Notes under the pieces: model-generated | Seen by the model: only the letters and a program-made list of their open reading frames with translations | Databases searched by the model: none | What the model was told of the DNA's origin: nothing | DNA from: Scandinavium lactucae | GTDB taxonomy: Bacteria > Pseudomonadota > Gammaproteobacteria > Enterobacterales > Enterobacteriaceae | Assembly: GCF_033843265.1 (NCBI RefSeq) | Contig: NZ_JAWXRD010000003.1 | Span: 143,568-207,567, forward strand | Direction of reading: 5' to 3' | DNA length: 64,000 bases | Position numbers and translations under genes: made by a program | Part shown: piece after piece, positions 35,202 to 43,136 of the stretch | Layout of the letters: each line of letters begins with the position of its first letter | Position numbering within the stretch: position 1 is the stretch's first letter

Positions 35202-36575
35202 TTAATGATGTGAAAACCAGTTTAATTTATTACGCAGTTCAACGACCCTGCCTACGATAATCAGCGCCGGGCTGGCAACCTGCTGCGCCAGAACGCTTAA
35301 CTGGGCCAGTTCACCGCTGACCACGCGTTGGCTAACGGTAGTGCCGTTTTCCACCAGCGCGACAGGCATATCAAGCGGCATACCGTGTTCGGCGAGCTTG
35401 GCTTGTATGGTCGCGGCCTGATTCAATCCCATATAGAACACCAGCGTTTGCTTCTCCGCCGCCAGGTTGTGCCAGTCGAGTTCGCTACCGGTTTTAAGAT
35501 GACCCGTAACCAGTCGTACACTTTGCGCGTAATCGCGATGAGTCAGCGGAATGCCGGCGTAAGCTGAACAGCCCGACGCCGCGGTGATGCCGGGCACCAC
35601 CGAGAAGGGGAGCCCAGCCTGGCACAGCGTTTCCAGTTCTTCCCCACCGCGACCGAAAATAAACGGATCGCCGCCTTTGAGACGCACCACGCGTTTGCCT
35701 TTCTGCGCTTCCCGTAGCAGGATTTGGTTGATCTCTTCCTGCGGCACACAGTGATAGCCCGCGCGTTTGCCGACGAATACCCGGTCCGCATCGCGGCGTA
35801 CCAGATTCATGATTTCATCCGATACCAGACGGTCATAAACCACGATGTCCGCCTGCTGGATTTGCTGTAAGCCTTTCAGCGTCAGCAGCCCGGCATCGCC
35901 CGGCCCGGCACCCACCAGCACCACTTCACCGCGGTTATCCAGCGGCGCGTCGAGCAACTGTTCAGTGATTTCTGCCACCGCTTTGGCGTCCTGATTCGCC
36001 AGCGATTGTGCCAGGCGATCGTTCACAAACAGTTTTTCCCAGAAGCGGCGACGGTCGCCCATGTTGGCAAAGTGTTGTTTTACCCGGCTGCGTAACTGTC
36101 CGGCAAAGTGTGCCACCTGACCCAGATGCTGCGGCAGCATCGCTTCGAGCTTTTCCCGCAGCAGGCGCGCCAGAACCGGAGATGTTCCACCGGACGAGAC
36201 GGCCACCATTAGCGGGGAACGGTCGATAATCGACGGCATGATGAAGCTGGCCTGTTTCGGGGCATCGACCACGTTACAGAAAATCCGGCGTTGCTCTGCT
36301 TCTGCGCTGACGCGGGCATTCACCGCATCGTCATCGGTGGCGGCGATGGCCAGCCAACAGCAGTCGAGCAGCGCGCTATCAAACTCACCTTCCACCAGTG
36401 TGAGCCTTCCGTTATCGGCCCACACCTGAAACTGCGGCACGAAGTCTTTCGCGTTAACGGTCAGGCGAGCGCCCGCCTCGAGCAGCAGACGGGCTTTGCG
36501 TTCCGCCACGTCGCCGCCGCCGACTAACAGGCAGTCACGGTCGTGCAGCTGACAGAAAATGGGTAAGTGATCCAT
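35202..36575 (-). CDS. cysG: Siroheme synthase CysG
   Basis: CysG is trifunctional: it methylates uroporphyrinogen III, oxidises precorrin-2 and inserts iron to make siroheme for nitrite and sulfite reductases. The 457 residues have an N-terminal dehydrogenase/ferrochelatase module (1-about 200; NAD fold LVGGGDVAERK, and S128 at the usual place in AVSSGGTSP) and a C-terminal SUMT domain (about 215-457; VGAGPGDAGLLT, RLKGGDPFIFGRGGEE). It lies 61 bases after nirD with no nirC between, and shares its strand and probably its transcript. Confidence 0.98.
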   Translation of the reverse strand: MDHLPIFCQLHDRDCLLVGGGDVAERKARLLLEAGARLTVNAKDFVPQFQVWADNGRLTLVEGEFDSALLDCCWLAIAATDDDAVNARVSAEAEQRRIFCNVVDAPKQASFIMPSIIDRSPLMVAVSSGGTSPVLARLLREKLEAMLPQHLGQVAHFAGQLRSRVKQHFANMGDRRRFWEKLFVNDRLAQSLANQDAKAVAEITEQLLDAPLDNRGEVVLVGAGPGDAGLLTLKGLQQIQQADIVVYDRLVSDEIMNLVRRDADRVFVGKRAGYHCVPQEEINQILLREAQKGKRVVRLKGGDPFIFGRGGEELETLCQAGLPFSVVPGITAASGCSAYAGIPLTHRDYAQSVRLVTGHLKTGSELDWHNLAAEKQTLVFYMGLNQAATIQAKLAEHGMPLDMPVALVENGTTVSQRVVSGELAQLSVLAQQVASPALIIVGRVVELRNKLNWFSHH

Positions 36576-36605
36576 GGTGTCTCGCAGATACAGGAGGAAA
36601 ACAAC

Positions 36606-36628
36606 TCCGGCGGCAGAATGCCGCCGGA
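36606..36628. other. Perfect hairpin between nirD and cysG
   Basis: TCCGGCGGCA and TGCCGCCGGA form a ten-pair GC-rich stem with a three-base GAA loop. No T-run follows on the minus strand. It sits at the site where nirC lies in E. coli and may be an RNA-processing or partial-stop element. Confidence 0.7.
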
Positions 36629-36636
36629 AGGGGTTA

Positions 36637-36960
36637 TCAGGCTTTCAATTGTACCTGACCGTCTTTCACGCGCACCTCAAAATGTGCAATGGAGTGACTT
36701 TCATCTTCCATGCACAACCCGTCACTGAGACGGAAACGCTGTTTTTTCAACGGACTGGCGACCCACAGCTCGCCGTTGTGCTCGGCGATCAGGCCGCGAG
36801 ACAGCACGCTGGACTCGAAGAACGGGTCGATGTTGCTGATGGCGAAAAGCTGTTGGTCATGATGCGGGCGGAAAATGGCCACCTGTTCCTGACCAAGCAG
36901 TGCGCAAACGCCGGTTGCGGGCAGAATAGCGTCGATATTACAGATAGTTACCCAGCTCAT
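36637..36960 (-). CDS. nirD: Nitrite reductase (NADH) small subunit NirD
   Basis: NirD is the small subunit of the cytoplasmic NADH-dependent nitrite reductase. The 107 residues adopt a Rieske-like fold without the iron-ligand cysteines and histidines, as in other enteric NirD proteins. Markers are CALLGQEQVAIFRP, FAISNIDPF and PLKKQRFRLSDGLCMED. Its ATG overlaps the nirB stop by four bases, indicating translational coupling. Confidence 0.96.
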   Translation of the reverse strand: MSWVTICNIDAILPATGVCALLGQEQVAIFRPHHDQQLFAISNIDPFFESSVLSRGLIAEHNGELWVASPLKKQRFRLSDGLCMEDESHSIAHFEVRVKDGQVQLKA

Positions 36961-39500
36961 ACGTTTTCCTCCACCAGAGTGACCGGGATGCGCTCGTACG
37001 GCGTGGCCGGGCGATGCTGTTGACGTTCAGGCACAATCTGCACGTTCGGGTCGCGCTGTGCGCTGTTCACGAAGTGTTTAAAGCGACCCTGCGCCGCCGG
37101 ATCGTTGACGGTCTCGGTCCATTCGCAGGCGAACAGGTCGCGCAGGCGCGCCAGTTCTTCTTCCAGATGATCGTTCAGGCCGAGCTTATCGTCGATGATA
37201 ACGGCTTTCAGGTAGTCGATACCGCCTTCCAGATTATCGAGCCACGGCGCGGTACGGGTCAGTTTATCTGCGGTGCGGATGTAGAACATCATGAAGCGGT
37301 CGAGATATTTGATCAGTGTTTCTTTATCGAGATCGGCGGCCAGCAGATCCGCGTGACGCGGCTTCATGCCGCCGTTGCCGCAGACGTACAGGTTCCAGCC
37401 TTTTTCGGTCGCGATGATGCCGACATCTTTGCCCTGCGCTTCCGCACATTCGCGGGTACAGCCGGACACGCCGAACTTCATTTTGTGCGGGGTGCGGATA
37501 CCCTTGTAGCGGTGTTCCAGCTCGACGCCGAAGCCCACGCTGTCGCCCACGCCGTAGCGGCACCAGGTGCTGCCGACGCAGGTTTTCGCCATTCGCAGTG
37601 CTTTGGCATAGGCATGACCGGTTTCAAATCCGGCTTCAATCAGCTGACGCCAGATTTCCGGCAGGTCATCTTTCTGCGCGCCGAACAGGCCGATACGCTG
37701 AGAGCCGGTGATTTTGGTGTAAAGATTAAAATCTTGTGCAATACGACCGACTGCCATCAGGCCGTCCGGGGTGATTTCGCCGCCGGGAGAACGTGGGATA
37801 ACCGAGTAGGTACCGTCTTTCTGAATGTTGGCGAGGAAGTTGTCGTTGGTATCCTGCAACGGCGTGTGCTGTGGTTTGAGCACGTACTCATTCCAGCAGG
37901 AGGCCAGCAGGGAACCGACGGTCGGCTTACACACTTCGCAGCCGTAACCTTTGCCATATTTTTTCAGCAGGTCGTCGAAGGTTTTGATGCCTTCCACGCG
38001 AATCAGGTGATACAGCTCCTGGCGGGAGAAGGCGAAGTGTTCGCAGAGGTTGTGGTTGACCTCAATGCCCTGTTTCGCCAGTTCTGCATTCAGCACCTGC
38101 GTAACCAGGGGAATACAGCCGCCGCAGCCAGTCCCGGCTTTGGTTTCGGCTTTCAGTGCCGCCACGGTGTGACACCCGTTGTTGATGGCGCTGACGAGAT
38201 CACCTTTAGTGACGTCGAAGCAGGAACAAATCTGCGCGCTGTCTGGCAGTTTATCGACGCCGATCGCCGGTTTGCCGCCCGCTGCATGAGCAGGCAGGAT
38301 CAGTGCATCCGGATTTTCCGGCAGCTCAATGGCATTCAGCACCAGCTGCAGCAGGTTGCCGAAGTCGCTGGTATCACCGACCAGCACCGCACCGAGCAGG
38401 GTTTTGTTATCCGGGCTGACGATCAGACGTTTGTAGACTTCTTTGCTTTCGTCGAGGTACACGTAGCTGCGTGCGCCTGGGGTGCGACCATGCGCATCGC
38501 CAATCCCGCCGACGTCGACGCCGAGCAGTTTCAGCTTGGCGCTGAGATCTGCGCCTTCAAACACGTTTGCTTTGCCGAGAATATGATCGACCGCCACCTG
38601 CGCCATTTTGTAGCCCGGTGCGACCAGGCCGTACACGCGGTTGTTCCAGCTGGCGCATTCGCCGATGGCGTAGATATCCGGGTCGGAGGTCTGGCAGGTG
38701 TCATTCACCATGATGCCGCCGCGCTGGCCGGTTGCCAGGCCACACTGGGTTGCCAGTTTGTCTCGGGGACGAATGCCGGTAGAGAAGACGATAAAATCGA
38801 TTTCGAGCTCGCTGCCATCGGCAAAGCGCATGGTTTTACGCGCTTCGGTGCCTTCCTGGACGATCTCTTTGGTGTTCTTGCTGGTGTGAACTTTTACGCC
38901 GAGGCTTTCGATTTTGCGCTTCAGCTGGTCGCCGCCCATCGGGTCGAGCTGCTCTGCCATCAGCATTGGGGCAAATTCGATCACGTGGGTTTCGACGCCG
39001 AGGTTCTTCAGTGCGCCAGCCGCTTCGAGACCGAGCAGACCACCGCCGACCACCGCGCCGCGTTTGCTGCGACGGGCGCAGGCTTCGATGGCGTTCAAAT
39101 CTTCGATGGTGCGGTAAACAAAGCAGTCCTGGGTATCAGAGCCTTTGATCGGCGGGATCCACGGATAGGAACCGGTCGCCATGATCAGTTTGTCGTAAAA
39201 CACCGACCGACCCGCACTTGAGTGAATCACCTTTTCCTGACGGTTAATGGTGATAGCGCGTTCGCCAATCAGCACCTTAACGCCATGCTTCTCGTAGAAC
39301 CCTTCGCGAACCAGCGAAAGTTCTTCCGCCGTGTGGTGAGAGAAGTAAGATGAGAGATGCACGCGGTCGTAGGCGATACGGGGTTCTTCACAGAAGACGG
39401 TAATCTCAAACTGATCTGCCGGGGCTTTATCGAGAAGATCCTCAATAAAGCGGTGGCCGACCATGCCGTTACCGATAATAGCGAGTCTGACTTTGCTCAT
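36957..39500 (-). CDS. nirB: Nitrite reductase (NADH) large subunit NirB
   Basis: NirB reduces nitrite to ammonium with NADH in the cytoplasm during anaerobic growth. The 847 residues comprise an N-terminal FAD/NAD module (IGNGMVGHRF, and GGGLLGLEAAGALK), two BFD-like [2Fe-2S] regions (CSCFDV with CGGC, and CEVCKP), and a siroheme/[4Fe-4S] domain with C-X5-C (CVGSTWC) and C-X3-C (CTREC) ligands. CysG downstream makes its siroheme. FNR and NarL/NarP sites lie upstream. Confidence 0.98.
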   Translation of the reverse strand: MSKVRLAIIGNGMVGHRFIEDLLDKAPADQFEITVFCEEPRIAYDRVHLSSYFSHHTAEELSLVREGFYEKHGVKVLIGERAITINRQEKVIHSSAGRSVFYDKLIMATGSYPWIPPIKGSDTQDCFVYRTIEDLNAIEACARRSKRGAVVGGGLLGLEAAGALKNLGVETHVIEFAPMLMAEQLDPMGGDQLKRKIESLGVKVHTSKNTKEIVQEGTEARKTMRFADGSELEIDFIVFSTGIRPRDKLATQCGLATGQRGGIMVNDTCQTSDPDIYAIGECASWNNRVYGLVAPGYKMAQVAVDHILGKANVFEGADLSAKLKLLGVDVGGIGDAHGRTPGARSYVYLDESKEVYKRLIVSPDNKTLLGAVLVGDTSDFGNLLQLVLNAIELPENPDALILPAHAAGGKPAIGVDKLPDSAQICSCFDVTKGDLVSAINNGCHTVAALKAETKAGTGCGGCIPLVTQVLNAELAKQGIEVNHNLCEHFAFSRQELYHLIRVEGIKTFDDLLKKYGKGYGCEVCKPTVGSLLASCWNEYVLKPQHTPLQDTNDNFLANIQKDGTYSVIPRSPGGEITPDGLMAVGRIAQDFNLYTKITGSQRIGLFGAQKDDLPEIWRQLIEAGFETGHAYAKALRMAKTCVGSTWCRYGVGDSVGFGVELEHRYKGIRTPHKMKFGVSGCTRECAEAQGKDVGIIATEKGWNLYVCGNGGMKPRHADLLAADLDKETLIKYLDRFMMFYIRTADKLTRTAPWLDNLEGGIDYLKAVIIDDKLGLNDHLEEELARLRDLFACEWTETVNDPAAQGRFKHFVNSAQRDPNVQIVPERQQHRPATPYERIPVTLVEENV

Positions 39501-39523
39501 TTTTGCCTCGATTTCTTTTCTAT

Positions 39524-39572
39524 TACCGCCTACCTTAACGATTCAGCTACGTTACTTATTGATGTGAATCAA
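39524..39572 (-). promoter_or_regulatory. nirB promoter with FNR box
   Basis: A perfect FNR palindrome, TTGATGTGAATCAA, lies at 39559-39572. On the minus strand a TAAGGT -10 hexamer (39532-39537) follows, and the start should be near 39524, putting FNR at about -41.5. This matches the known class II FNR-dependent nirB promoter of E. coli almost base for base. Confidence 0.88.
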
Positions 39573-39585
39573 ATACGCCTTTACC

Positions 39586-39601
39586 TACTCCCTAATGGGT
39601 A
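39586..39601. promoter_or_regulatory. NarL/NarP 7-2-7 site upstream of nirB
   Basis: TACTCCC-TA-ATGGGTA is an inverted pair of NarL/NarP heptamers with a two-base spacer, centred at 39593.5, about -69.5 from the predicted nirB start. In E. coli the matching site relieves IHF/Fis repression in response to nitrate and nitrite. Confidence 0.85.
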
Positions 39602-39690
39602 GATAATTGATTTGTCAGGATTTTTATAAGTTACGGAAATGCCAGAAGTTTCTCTGTTGCTGAAAAAATGCACAAAATGTGGGGGTAATA

Positions 39691-41007
39691 ATGAGCACGA
39701 CACCGTTATGGATTATCGAGAATGTGCGTTTGCCGGGGCGCGAAGGACTGTGGCAGCTGGGGATTGAAAACGGGCGTTTCCAGTCCATCACACCGATGGC
39801 GGAAACCCGACACGAAAGTTTGGAAGTGCTCAACGCACGCGGCGGGCTGGCGATCCCCCCGTTTATCGAACCACATATTCATCTCGATACCACCCAAACC
39901 GCCGGGGAGCCTAACTGGAATCAATCTGGCACACTGTTTGAAGGCATTGAGCGTTGGGCTGAGCGCAAGGCAATGCTTACCCACGAAGACGTAAAAGCCC
40001 GGGCGTGGAAAACGCTGAAATGGCAAATTGCCAACGGCATTCAGTTCGTGCGTACCCACGTGGACGTATCCGACCCGACCCTGACCGCGTTGAAAGCCAT
40101 GCTGGAAGTGAAGCAGGAAGTGGCCCCGTGGGTAGAGTTGCAGATTGTGGCCTTTCCACAGGAGGGGATCCTCTCGTACCCTGATGGCGCGGCGCTGCTG
40201 GAGAAAGCGCTGCAGCTCGGTGCGGATGTGGTGGGTGCCATCCCGCATTTCGAATTTACCCGCGAGTATGGGGTGGAGTCGCTGCACATCGCCTTTGCGC
40301 TGGCGAAGAAATATGACCGGCCGCTGGATATACATTGCGATGAAATCGACGATGAACAGTCGCGGTTTGTCGAGACCGTCGCGGCGCTGGCGCTCAAAGA
40401 GGACATTGGCCCGCGTGTGACCGCCAGCCATACCACCGCCATGCACTCCTATAACGGGGCGTATACCTCGCGGCTGTTCCGCTTGCTCAAACTGTCGGGG
40501 ATTAACTTTGTCGCCAACCCGCTGGTGAATATTCATCTGCAAGGGCGGTTCGATGATTACCCGAAACGCCGGGGTATCACGCGGGTGAAGGAGTTGCTGG
40601 GCGCAGGGATTAACGTCTGCTTTGGTCATGATGATGTGTTTGACCCGTGGTACCCGCTGGGCACAGGCAATATGTTGCAGGTGCTGCATATGGGGCTGCA
40701 TGTATGTCAGATGATGGGCTATCAGCAAATTAATGACGGGCTGCACCTGATTACCCATAACAGCGCCAGAACCTTTGGCCTGACGGATTATGGGATTGAG
40801 GTCGGTAACACAGCGAACCTGATTATCCTCCCGGCAGAAAACGGGTTTGAAGCGGTGCGCTGTCAGGTGCCGGTTCGCTGGTCGATTCGCCAGGGGCGGG
40901 TGATTGCGAGCACCCAACTGGCGCAAACCTGGGTGCAGATGGATAACGGCGGGGAAGAGGTGTTCTTTACGCGGAACAGCCCCTTTACCGGTGGTAAAGG
41001 GGCGTAG
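39691..41007 (+). CDS. codA: Cytosine deaminase-type amidohydrolase (CodA-like)
   Basis: Predicted to deaminate cytosine (perhaps isoguanine or a related base) to uracil and ammonia in the cytoplasm. The ATG at 39691 follows a GGGGG ribosome site and gives 438 residues; an upstream GTG at 39679 is less likely. Metal ligands are visible in EPHIHLD, DIHCDE and the SHTTAMHS motif, with Asp in CFGHDDVFDPWYPLG, and this closely follows E. coli CodA (about 427). No cytosine permease codB lies beside it. It is divergent from nirB, sharing a 190-base regulatory region, and convergent with tsgA. Confidence 0.88.
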   Translation: MSTTPLWIIENVRLPGREGLWQLGIENGRFQSITPMAETRHESLEVLNARGGLAIPPFIEPHIHLDTTQTAGEPNWNQSGTLFEGIERWAERKAMLTHEDVKARAWKTLKWQIANGIQFVRTHVDVSDPTLTALKAMLEVKQEVAPWVELQIVAFPQEGILSYPDGAALLEKALQLGADVVGAIPHFEFTREYGVESLHIAFALAKKYDRPLDIHCDEIDDEQSRFVETVAALALKEDIGPRVTASHTTAMHSYNGAYTSRLFRLLKLSGINFVANPLVNIHLQGRFDDYPKRRGITRVKELLGAGINVCFGHDDVFDPWYPLGTGNMLQVLHMGLHVCQMMGYQQINDGLHLITHNSARTFGLTDYGIEVGNTANLIILPAENGFEAVRCQVPVRWSIRQGRVIASTQLAQTWVQMDNGGEEVFFTRNSPFTGGKGA

Positions 41008-41015
41008 GGCAAAAC

Positions 41016-42200
41016 TTAGTGGTTTGCTGCCGCCGCATTATGCTGGCGGTGACGGCTCACAAAGCCCAGCACCAGACACATCACGAAGACCACCGCGTAC
41101 AGACCGTTGGCGGTATGCAGCGCCGCCAGCGGGCCGCTGTGGGCCACAATTGGGCCGGTGACCACGAAGGTCAGCATGGTGCCGATGGTGCCGCAGGTCA
41201 GGACGAAGTTCACCAGCTTCGGCGAGGCGACTTTCGTCTGCAAGGAGCCGAGGGTGATGATGGAGGTGTAAATGGCACTGGAGAAGAAGCCCAGGGTCAG
41301 AATGAACCACGGCATGTGCTCCGGCGAACCGTTGATGAACAGGTACATCAGCACCGTGGCCATACCTGCCAGCACGGTCAAAATACGCTGCAAATCGAAG
41401 AAGCGCAGGATGAAGCTGAACGCCCACATGCCGAACATATACGACATCCAGAAGTCACTCACCAGCTGCCCGGCATCACCGAGGCTCATACCCAGACCTT
41501 TGGCATATTCCGGCACCCAGGAGATAAAGCCCAGCTGGCCGAGGATGTAGCACAGCGCCGCCACCGACAGGAACAGCACGCCGATACCCCATTTCTCTTT
41601 TGCCACCGGCTGCGCGCTGGTTTCGGCTTTATTACCCAGAACCGGGAAATCACAGCCGAAGGTCAGTCCGAAAATCGCGACATACACCAGCCCGATGCAG
41701 GCATACACCCAGTACCACTCGATGCTACGCGCCAGTAGCCAGGCGGCAACCATTGGGAAAATCATCCCGGCCATGCTGAAGAAGGAGTCGGTAAACAGCA
41801 GGCGTGCGCCGCGCTGACGGCCTTCATACATGTGAGTAATCAGGAACGTACCGATCGACATGGTTATCCCGCTGACCAGCCCGAGCACGAACATCGAGGC
41901 GGAGAACAGGGCAAGGCTGTGGCTGGTCATCAGACCGGCGATGGCAAGCACCATCAAAATAAAGCCGAAACGCAGTTGAGTTTTCAGCGGCACGATTTCC
42001 ATCAGCCAGGCGTTGAGGAAGATAGAAATCAAAATCCCGGCGTTCAGGAAGGTAAAGGTATTGCTCATGCTGGAGACCGGCAGATGGAAATAATCGGCGA
42101 TATTTCCCATCACCATACCGGTGACAATAACCAATGCCCCGGTCAGGGCGTAGGAGAAAAAGCTGATCCATGTGAGCTTGATGCGGTTGCTGTTAGTCAT
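41016..42200 (-). CDS. tsgA: MFS transporter TsgA
   Basis: TsgA is a 394-residue inner-membrane protein of the major facilitator superfamily with about twelve membrane helices. In Salmonella it was found through tellurite and selenite resistance and is induced by oxygen limitation and cysteine; the substrate is not established. Helices run through FFSYALTGALVIVTGMVMG, NAGILISIFLNAW and others, with the family's VLGLVSGITMSIGTFLITHMYEGRQRG loop region. It is convergent with codA and divergent from ppiA. Confidence 0.93.
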   Translation of the reverse strand: MTNSNRIKLTWISFFSYALTGALVIVTGMVMGNIADYFHLPVSSMSNTFTFLNAGILISIFLNAWLMEIVPLKTQLRFGFILMVLAIAGLMTSHSLALFSASMFVLGLVSGITMSIGTFLITHMYEGRQRGARLLFTDSFFSMAGMIFPMVAAWLLARSIEWYWVYACIGLVYVAIFGLTFGCDFPVLGNKAETSAQPVAKEKWGIGVLFLSVAALCYILGQLGFISWVPEYAKGLGMSLGDAGQLVSDFWMSYMFGMWAFSFILRFFDLQRILTVLAGMATVLMYLFINGSPEHMPWFILTLGFFSSAIYTSIITLGSLQTKVASPKLVNFVLTCGTIGTMLTFVVTGPIVAHSGPLAALHTANGLYAVVFVMCLVLGFVSRHRQHNAAAANH

Positions 42201-42319
42201 GACTGGCCTGTGTACAGAACGGTAAAACGCATTGACAATGCGCGGGGTGGGCAGATTTTATGCATTACAGTGACGGAGGCAAAGGTTTATTCTGAAAACG
42301 ATGAAATAATTCCGAATCT

Positions 42320-42339
42320 ATCGTGATATTAATCACGAT
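42320..42339. promoter_or_regulatory. CRP-like perfect palindrome between tsgA and ppiA
   Basis: ATCGTGATATTAATCACGAT is a perfect 20-base palindrome with a GTGA-N6-TCAC core, the shape of a CRP site. E. coli ppiA is controlled by CRP and CytR, which supports this reading. Confidence 0.6.
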
Positions 42340-42388
42340 TTTTTGCCGGAGTGCTGCCTGCTGACGAAGTAATAAATGTCACAAATAC

Positions 42389-42403
42389 GTAAACTTTAGT
42401 AAA
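42389..42403 (+). promoter_or_regulatory. CpxR box upstream of ppiA
   Basis: GTAAACTTTAGTAAA is an exact tandem GTAAA-N5-GTAAA, the CpxR consensus. A -10-like TAGAAT at 42431-42436 follows at the right distance. Cpx control of ppiA is known in E. coli. Confidence 0.8.
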
Positions 42404-42480
42404 AGGCTGGTCTGCGCGTCGAGAGCCTTTTAGAATCAAGCGATTCGCAGGCTCTCTCGTTCCCGTTTTAAGGAATTCAC

Positions 42481-43053
42481 ATGCTCAAATCTACTCTGGC
42501 TGCCGTGGCGGCTGTACTTGCAATGTCGGCTATCTCTCCCGTTGCTCTGGCTGCTCCAGCCTCCCCGCACGTCCTGCTGACCACCTCCGCCGGTAATATC
42601 GAGCTGGAGCTGAACAGCCAGAAAGCGCCGGTTTCCGTCGAGAACTTCGTGAGCTATGTGAACAGTGGTTTTTATAACAACACCACTTTCCACCGCGTTA
42701 TCCCAGGCTTCATGATTCAGGGTGGCGGTTTCACCGAGCAGATGCAGCAGAAGCAGCCAAACCCGCCGATTAAAAACGAAGCTGACAATGGCCTGCGTAA
42801 CACTCGCGGCACCATTTCTATGGCGCGTACTGCGGATAAAGATAGCGCCACCAGCCAGTTCTTTATCAACGTAGCGGATAACGCCTTCCTCGACCACGGC
42901 CAGCGTGACTTTGGCTACGCGGTATTTGGTAAAGTGGTGAAAGGGATGGACGTGGCTGACAAGATTTCTCAGGTCGCCTCCCATGACGTCGGTCCTTACC
43001 AGAATGTGCCGACAAAACCGGTTGTTATCCTTTCTGCGAAAGTCCTGCCGTAA
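42481..43053 (+). CDS. ppiA: Periplasmic peptidyl-prolyl cis-trans isomerase A
   Basis: PpiA is a cyclophilin that catalyses proline isomerisation in the periplasm. The 190-residue precursor has a signal peptide (about 1-24, cleavage after ALA), then a cyclophilin domain with FHRVIPGFMIQGGGF, the FFINVADN motif and FGKVVKGMDV. The active-site Arg is in FHRV. It is followed 83 bases later by the fic fusion gene. Confidence 0.98.
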   Translation: MLKSTLAAVAAVLAMSAISPVALAAPASPHVLLTTSAGNIELELNSQKAPVSVENFVSYVNSGFYNNTTFHRVIPGFMIQGGGFTEQMQQKQPNPPIKNEADNGLRNTRGTISMARTADKDSATSQFFINVADNAFLDHGQRDFGYAVFGKVVKGMDVADKISQVASHDVGPYQNVPTKPVVILSAKVLP

Positions 43054-43136
43054 ACCTTCTCAGTCGGGGCCTTCCTGCGTGATCCGAAATTGCTGCTTAT
43101 ACTTGTGGCAAAAGCGGAACCGTCAGGGAGGTCCAG

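Noticed and set aside
37014..39221. A 735-codon open frame on the strand opposite nirB
   Set aside because: It lies wholly within nirB, has no recognisable domain and results from the biased codon use of the real gene. Shadow frames this long occur in GC-rich, strongly biased genes.
39706..40926. A 406-codon frame antisense to codA
   Set aside because: It is a shadow of the codA gene, with low complexity in the opposite strand and no independent signals.
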